This document shows positions 43,215 through 47,443 of a stretch of 47,443 nucleotides of DNA, piece after piece. Made by a program: the position numbers and the translations under genes. The notes beneath the pieces were generated by a model that ran no database searches, had not been told where the DNA came from, and was given only the letters and a program-made list of their open reading frames with translations. The stretch covers positions 1-47,443 of the forward strand of contig NZ_VOUA01000030.1 in assembly GCF_024372725.1 (NCBI RefSeq), given 5' to 3'. Origin of the DNA: Methanosarcina sp. KYL-1. Its GTDB lineage: Archaea > Halobacteriota > Methanosarcinia > Methanosarcinales > Methanosarcinaceae. Positions within the stretch are counted from its first letter, which is position 1. Each line of letters starts with the position of its first letter.

Positions 43215-45434
43215 CTAGTTAAAAATACCTAAAAGAGACTCCCCTGAATCCAATAAGAGACCTAGTTCAGAACTGTAATCAACACTCGCAAATATCATAT
43301 CGGAATCAATTTCTATCTGGTTGTTATGGATTAGTTTTTTGTATTGACCGATACTTATCGAAACAACATATTTCATAGCTTCAAAATATCTTTTATTTTC
43401 AATTTCCTCGAGATATTCGAGTTTAAACTGGGTTGGAACAACTTCAACAGATTGATACAGGTTATAAAACTCTTCCTGATTTTCTTTTTCATTCATGAAA
43501 GGAAAAATTTTGCTATGAAACTTTGGAAAGGTTTTTTTAACCATCTCTAAAGAAGCCAGATCAGAACCCTGATATCCATTTGAATAAACTTCGTCTACAA
43601 GTTTTTGAATTCTGCTTTCTCCTAGAATACTCTCTTTACTTAACAGTTCAAGACTCTTAGAGACTAACTCCTGGTTTTTGTAAACATATGTGTCTTTTTC
43701 AGACCCTTGTTCAAAAACATACACAGGCTTGATTATTTTTGCTTCCCATCCTTTTCGGTTAATCCTTCCAAACCGCTGGACGAGGGCATCGATAGGAGCT
43801 GGCTCAGAGAAGAGTACATCATAATCAATATCAAGAGAAACCTCAATTGCCTGTGTGCCAACTAGAAGGTTCAGATTCTTTAACTTGGCCTCAATTTCTT
43901 CTCTGTCTCTGAGGATAAATCTTCCATGAATTAATCCCGAATTATCTACTTCTTGAGATAGCAGTTTATATACATTCTGAGCCTGAGCTACGGTGTTACA
44001 AACGACAAGCACCTTTCTGTTATCATCGATTTCTTTTTGAATAAGATCCAAATTGTCTAAGATGCCCCCTTTAAGAACATAAACCCTGTGTCTTGTAAAC
44101 TCATTCAGTTCAAGTTCTGTAAAAGAGATTTCTGTTGTTATTCCCAGTTCCTGCTTGAACATTTCTTTAAGAAAAGAAGGGAGAGTGGCGGACATAATCA
44201 AAAAATTGGCTTGATAACCTTTCAAGATTTTCAATGTTTCAAGGATGAGAGCAGTTGTATGAGAATCATAAGCGTGAATTTCGTCCATTATGAAAAGAGC
44301 ATTGGACATTTCTGCAAGATTCTGTTCAAAACCTCGAATTCCAAACATTGATTTAAGAATCTGATGGGGAGTCGCTATTTTATAAGGTCTATAAATTTTA
44401 TCAGTGAGGTTTTTTACTTGTTTTGCTTTTTTAGTTGCAATCAGGTAATCTTCTTCATCCTCAAAGCTTCGGTACAGATAGTACATAGCTTTTCCATGTT
44501 GGATACCAGTCAATTCAGAGTCTTTAAAGTCCCTTTGAAGTCGTTTATACATTGCATTTATACTGGCAGTGTAGGGAAGCAGGTAAAAGACCCTTTTATA
44601 CTTGCCAGGATTCTGATTTGCATGACTCCAGAACAATGAAGCTTCTGTTTTCCCACTTCCAGTAGGTGCTATTAAAAAGGCATCACCTTTTGTTTCGGAT
44701 GCTTGACTCTGCGTTTTTCTCAGTTCGGAAAAGTTATATACAGCTCTCATGTCTTCAATTCCACATAACAAGCCGTATTTGCCCCCCGATGCAAGGTGAT
44801 CGCAGGCTGTTAAAAATCCTTTTAGGAATATCCCATACTTACCATGTAAACTTGTTAATTCATCATTTTCAAGCTGGTTTTTATAAGGTAGTACGGCACT
44901 TTTATAAGAATCAACCATTTCCTCTATTGACCCTATTTCTCTAAATTTATTTAATTCAAAACCCAGATACTTTTTGCTGATTTCTGGAATTTTTCGTTGA
45001 ATCTCCTTTAATTCTTCAAAGTTAGGAGTTAGTTCCTGTAGCTTTTCAAAATACCGTTTTTTGCCAACAGGACTTGGGTAAGTCTGATACATTTCCCGTA
45101 AATAAGACAAATCTTTGTGATGTGTAATTATTGCCATGGCAATGGCTTCTTTAGAGAAGTCTTCGTACTCAAGCCCAGAAACAAAACCTGCAGAGAGAAT
45201 TTCATGTCTGTACTTCCAGTTCTCCTTTCCAGAAAGAGCTTTTTGAAATCCTGATGCGGCTTTCCCAAAGTCATGGAAAAAAATAGAGTAGAAGAGATGA
45301 TCCCAGAAGTCCGGAACTCCGCAGACCTGGGGAACTTCAGGGTACGCATCTTTTATGCTTTTGAAGACCATAAGGGCTTTTTCTGTATGTTCCAGCAGAG
45401 TTTCATCAGGATCTTTTTTTGCAAGAATTACCAT
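43215..45434 (-). CDS. cas3: CRISPR-associated helicase/nuclease Cas3
   Basis: A 739-residue Cas3 that unwinds and cuts target DNA after Cascade binding. The N-terminal HD nuclease has LLEHTEKAL, FFHDFGKAASGF (His54-Asp55), HEILS and ITHHKD. The SF2 helicase has Walker A APTGSGKTEA, the DExH box IMDEIHAYD, MSATLP, VGTQAIEVSLDID and the arginine-finger motif QRFGRINRKG. All look intact. It follows cas5 by 21 bases and is the last gene of the operon in this window. A reduced CRISPR array follows. Confidence 0.94.
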   Translation of the reverse strand: MVILAKKDPDETLLEHTEKALMVFKSIKDAYPEVPQVCGVPDFWDHLFYSIFFHDFGKAASGFQKALSGKENWKYRHEILSAGFVSGLEYEDFSKEAIAMAIITHHKDLSYLREMYQTYPSPVGKKRYFEKLQELTPNFEELKEIQRKIPEISKKYLGFELNKFREIGSIEEMVDSYKSAVLPYKNQLENDELTSLHGKYGIFLKGFLTACDHLASGGKYGLLCGIEDMRAVYNFSELRKTQSQASETKGDAFLIAPTGSGKTEASLFWSHANQNPGKYKRVFYLLPYTASINAMYKRLQRDFKDSELTGIQHGKAMYYLYRSFEDEEDYLIATKKAKQVKNLTDKIYRPYKIATPHQILKSMFGIRGFEQNLAEMSNALFIMDEIHAYDSHTTALILETLKILKGYQANFLIMSATLPSFLKEMFKQELGITTEISFTELELNEFTRHRVYVLKGGILDNLDLIQKEIDDNRKVLVVCNTVAQAQNVYKLLSQEVDNSGLIHGRFILRDREEIEAKLKNLNLLVGTQAIEVSLDIDYDVLFSEPAPIDALVQRFGRINRKGWEAKIIKPVYVFEQGSEKDTYVYKNQELVSKSLELLSKESILGESRIQKLVDEVYSNGYQGSDLASLEMVKKTFPKFHSKIFPFMNEKENQEEFYNLYQSVEVVPTQFKLEYLEEIENKRYFEAMKYVVSISIGQYKKLIHNNQIEIDSDMIFASVDYSSELGLLLDSGESLLGIFN

Positions 45435-45455
45435 ACTTCTTCCCTACTTTACCAA

Positions 45456-46079
45456 TCAATTCTCGTGAAGCCAGACTGCCCAATTCATTTCCGGATCAAA
45501 TAAACACTTTTCAGGATAGGTGAAGAACTCGTCCATCAGAAGATATGGTTTTACCCCTACAGCTTTTCGGGGAATGGTATCAGTAAAGTGACTTGGAAGT
45601 GCCTGCACAAGACCATATGCACCTTTAATTCCAAAAGGAAGGATAGTTTTACCCAACCTCTTTCCAGCCTCTTCTTCAAGATTCAGTCCCTTTGTTTCTG
45701 AAACTTTTGCCAGATCTCCAGATCTTCCAAAAAGAAGGGGATAATGAGGTTTACGGAAATATTCCTCAAAATCGGGCTTGTCAAGATATAGGTAAAGTTT
45801 GGGATTATACAGGAACTCTCTTTTCACGACATTTGATTTTGCAGAAAGTCCTGGACTTAATTCGTAGATTGTTTCAAGGTCTACAGCTTTACTTTCAAAT
45901 TCAAATACGTAACCAATATTTACATCATCAGGAGTAGTTAACTCTCCTCTTGCTGCTGAAATCAACCCATACACAGTACTTACAGGAGGAACTGGAAGAG
46001 TGGGCTGGAATCCGCTTATAAAGCTAGGATACCTGAAAGATGCGGTCCAGCCCTCAATTTTGACCCTTAAGACTTTCAT
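45456..46079 (-). CDS. cas5: CRISPR-associated protein Cas5 (type I-B, Cas5t-like)
   Basis: A 207-residue RAMP protein of Cascade that holds the 5' handle of the crRNA. The N-terminus (VKIEGWTASFRYPSFISGFQPTLPVPPVSTVYGLISAARGE) is the Cas5 pattern, here of the Cas5t branch. A glycine-rich segment near the middle (PLLFGRSGDLAK) and PFGIKGAYGLVQALP follow. It starts one base after the cas7 stop, so the two are translated together. Confidence 0.88.
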   Translation of the reverse strand: MKVLRVKIEGWTASFRYPSFISGFQPTLPVPPVSTVYGLISAARGELTTPDDVNIGYVFEFESKAVDLETIYELSPGLSAKSNVVKREFLYNPKLYLYLDKPDFEEYFRKPHYPLLFGRSGDLAKVSETKGLNLEEEAGKRLGKTILPFGIKGAYGLVQALPSHFTDTIPRKAVGVKPYLLMDEFFTYPEKCLFDPEMNWAVWLHEN

Positions 46080-46080
46080 C

Positions 46081-47082
46081 TTACCTCATCAGCCCGGGAA
46101 TCGTTTGCACAAAAGAATCAACTATTTCGTTTATAGAGCCATAGATTACTTTCCGACTGTTGCCTGCATATTTTTCAGTTAGAGCTTTAAGTGCAGGATC
46201 GAGCTCTTCCATGAAACCTTTACGTCTTCCGATATAGATATCAGTCAACAGGATATCAGAATAATCAGAAATCACGTCTTCAAGAGCTTCCATGTCTACA
46301 AGGGCTTCCCCATTTTCTTCTCTGACAAGATTCATAAATAGGTGATTCCCACCGTCTATCCCTGCGAGTATGAGAAGTTTTGGGGAGACATCAGTGAGGT
46401 GGGACGTTTGTTTTGCACCGCCTGTAAGATATGGAAGAGCTTTTAACACATCTTTTGCTCTCCCTATTCTGACTTCGGCAGGCATTACCCACTTACTTTC
46501 GATCTTTTCAGCCCCATTTTTTTCTGCAATTGCTTCGAGTTCAGAATACATATTTTTATATCCTGTTTTCTCGCTCTTGTAAAATACACCGATATTGTCC
46601 AGGTCAAGGGAAAAGATTCCTTTCAAAACCGTGGAATAAAATTCGTGCTCATAAGGAACGGGGTCACCTTCATGGCGTGCCATCACTCCGAAATCTTCTG
46701 TAGGAACTTGGCCTGCAACAGAAACAAGAGGAGAATTCTTCAGAACTGATAGCCTTGTGACAGTGCCACCGTCTGCTTTTTTGAGAGCTCTCATATATCC
46801 GAACACATCATCATCATCGTATTCAACAGGATTAGCACTTGTAAATGCTATTTTCTTCTCGCGCTCTATAGGGGAGATTTTCCAATTGAATTTTTCTTCC
46901 AGAGTAGAGCGCCACCAGTACCTGAGAGCCTGACCCGAAACATAGGGGTACACTTTCCTTCCTTTTCTGATCGCCTTCACTCTGACAACATTTTCTGTCC
47001 TTTCACTGCTGTCATTTCCTGCATTGTTAAGTGCTGAATGAGGAGCATCGATAAGCATGAAACCATTTACTGTACGTGTCAC
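46081..47082 (-). CDS. cas7: CRISPR-associated protein Cas7 (Cst2/DevR family)
   Basis: A 333-residue Cas7 backbone protein of type I-B Cascade, DevR/Cst2 type. It should coat the crRNA spacer in several copies. Family features are the early NGFMLIDAPHSALNNAG, VSGQALRYWWRSTL and the late glycine-containing VMPAEVRIGRAKDVLKALPYLTGGAKQTSHLTD. The start is GTG 47082, four to eight bases after GGAGGAATAAATT, where the preceding gene also ends. Gene order cas7-cas5-cas3 is that of the Cst (TNEAP) subtype. Confidence 0.88.
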   Translation of the reverse strand: MTRTVNGFMLIDAPHSALNNAGNDSSERTENVVRVKAIRKGRKVYPYVSGQALRYWWRSTLEEKFNWKISPIEREKKIAFTSANPVEYDDDDVFGYMRALKKADGGTVTRLSVLKNSPLVSVAGQVPTEDFGVMARHEGDPVPYEHEFYSTVLKGIFSLDLDNIGVFYKSEKTGYKNMYSELEAIAEKNGAEKIESKWVMPAEVRIGRAKDVLKALPYLTGGAKQTSHLTDVSPKLLILAGIDGGNHLFMNLVREENGEALVDMEALEDVISDYSDILLTDIYIGRRKGFMEELDPALKALTEKYAGNSRKVIYGSINEIVDSFVQTIPGLMR

Positions 47083-47085
47083 AAT

Positions 47086-47419
47086 TTATTCCTCCATAGA
47101 GATTTCCGTTTCTTCATCCTCGTTAACAAGTTGAGATTTCAAAGCATCCTGTTCAACCAGCCAGTTGTGCAGGTTTTCGTAAATTCTGAAAAGTAAAAGG
47201 TCCTGAGTCTCTTTCCAGCCTATATTCCCTTCAGGGAAGAGGTCTTCCATAAACTCTTCAAGGGTAAATATAGAGCCTTGAGAACCTCTTTTAATTCTGT
47301 CTTTTTCGATCAGCCTAAGTACAGTACTTCGCTAAAAATCTCTCCTCCATGTCTCCTCTCCATTCATTTACCTCAAACACTCCACCATTAACCTGACCTT
47401 TAACTTTCTTCTCAGCCAT
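47086..47419 (-). pseudogene. Frameshifted small gene upstream of cas7, cas8 region
   Basis: Two overlapping frames seem to make one protein. Frame one runs from ATG 47419 (MAEKKVKGQVNGGVFEVNEW) to RFLAKYCT and a TAG at 47315. Frame two runs from about 47331 (STVLRLIEKDRIKRGSQGSI) through LLLFRIYENLHNWLVEQDAL to the stop at 47086, just before cas7. Joining them needs one frameshift near 47320. The position is that of the end of cas8/cst1 or of a small subunit; I cannot assign it. A stop (TGA) two codons before the ATG, in the same frame, suggests a separate gene follows outside the window. Confidence 0.45.
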
Positions 47420-47443
47420 TCCTCAATGAGAAGTATAAACATA

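Overview
The window reads as chromosomal DNA of a methanogenic archaeon of the Methanosarcina type. Phosphotransacetylase (333 residues) and acetate kinase (408 residues) have the lengths and motifs of the Methanosarcina thermophila enzymes, and an Isf-type iron-sulfur flavoprotein lies divergently beside them. Other pointers are an MtaA/MtbA-type methylcobamide:CoM methyltransferase, a CooS CO dehydrogenase, GatD, a KEOPS Cgi121 subunit, an S-layer-type domain protein, a DGGGP-synthase-like UbiA protein, A/T-rich TATA-type promoters and GGAGGTGA-type ribosome binding sites. Species cannot be fixed from sequence alone.

Layout. 1-3540: an IS-end-like repeat, family-4 uracil-DNA glycosylase, a small heat-shock protein, three tandem 64-residue ferredoxins (the first apparently starting at ACG), a Ca2+/cation exchanger relative and a winged-helix regulator. 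3688-7853: an S-layer-domain protein, then an overlapping three-gene operon (membrane-anchored winged helix, secreted beta-sandwich-like protein, secreted HEAT-repeat protein). 8493-12727: acetate and energy genes (ADP-forming acyl-CoA synthetase beta-like protein, ackA, pta, isf). 13025-19570: a CLC chloride channel with CBS domains, a 1139-residue NACHT-HEAT STAND ATPase, and a methyltransferase. 19571-25328: two copies of a hairpin-ended intergenic element, a cupin, an MtaB-type methylthiotransferase, class II FBPase, a class I glutamine amidotransferase, and Cgi121. 25554-32931: CooS, two LarA-like proteins, and a sodium:solute symporter with its 52-residue accessory protein. 33300-36704: a host ORF that may be truncated, a bacterial-looking LysR / ProX (YbaK-like) / ProB block, and a frameshifted transposase remnant. 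36778-39801: gatD and argH. 40072-47443: three non-cas genes separated by degenerate CRISPR repeats, one intact repeat-spacer-repeat, then type I-B (Cst/DevR subtype) cas3, cas5, cas7 and a frameshifted small gene at the edge.

The most unusual structure is at 40072-43191. Five 37-bp CRISPR-like repeats, all in one orientation and each matching a shared consensus at 29-36 of 37 positions, divide this stretch so that ubiA, codB and a small membrane-protein gene each occupy one inter-repeat interval. Flanks can be as short as 9-30 bp. The final interval is a normal 37-bp spacer next to cas3. No cas1, cas2 or cas4 and no room for a leader are seen at this end. Other points of interest are two genes whose best-placed start codon is ACG behind a good Shine-Dalgarno, a NACHT-HEAT protein resembling known prokaryotic immune STAND ATPases, a clustering of predicted nickel enzymes (CooS and two LarA homologues) around a hairpin and a tandem 16-mer, and an unusual density of 12-16-bp tandem repeats between genes.
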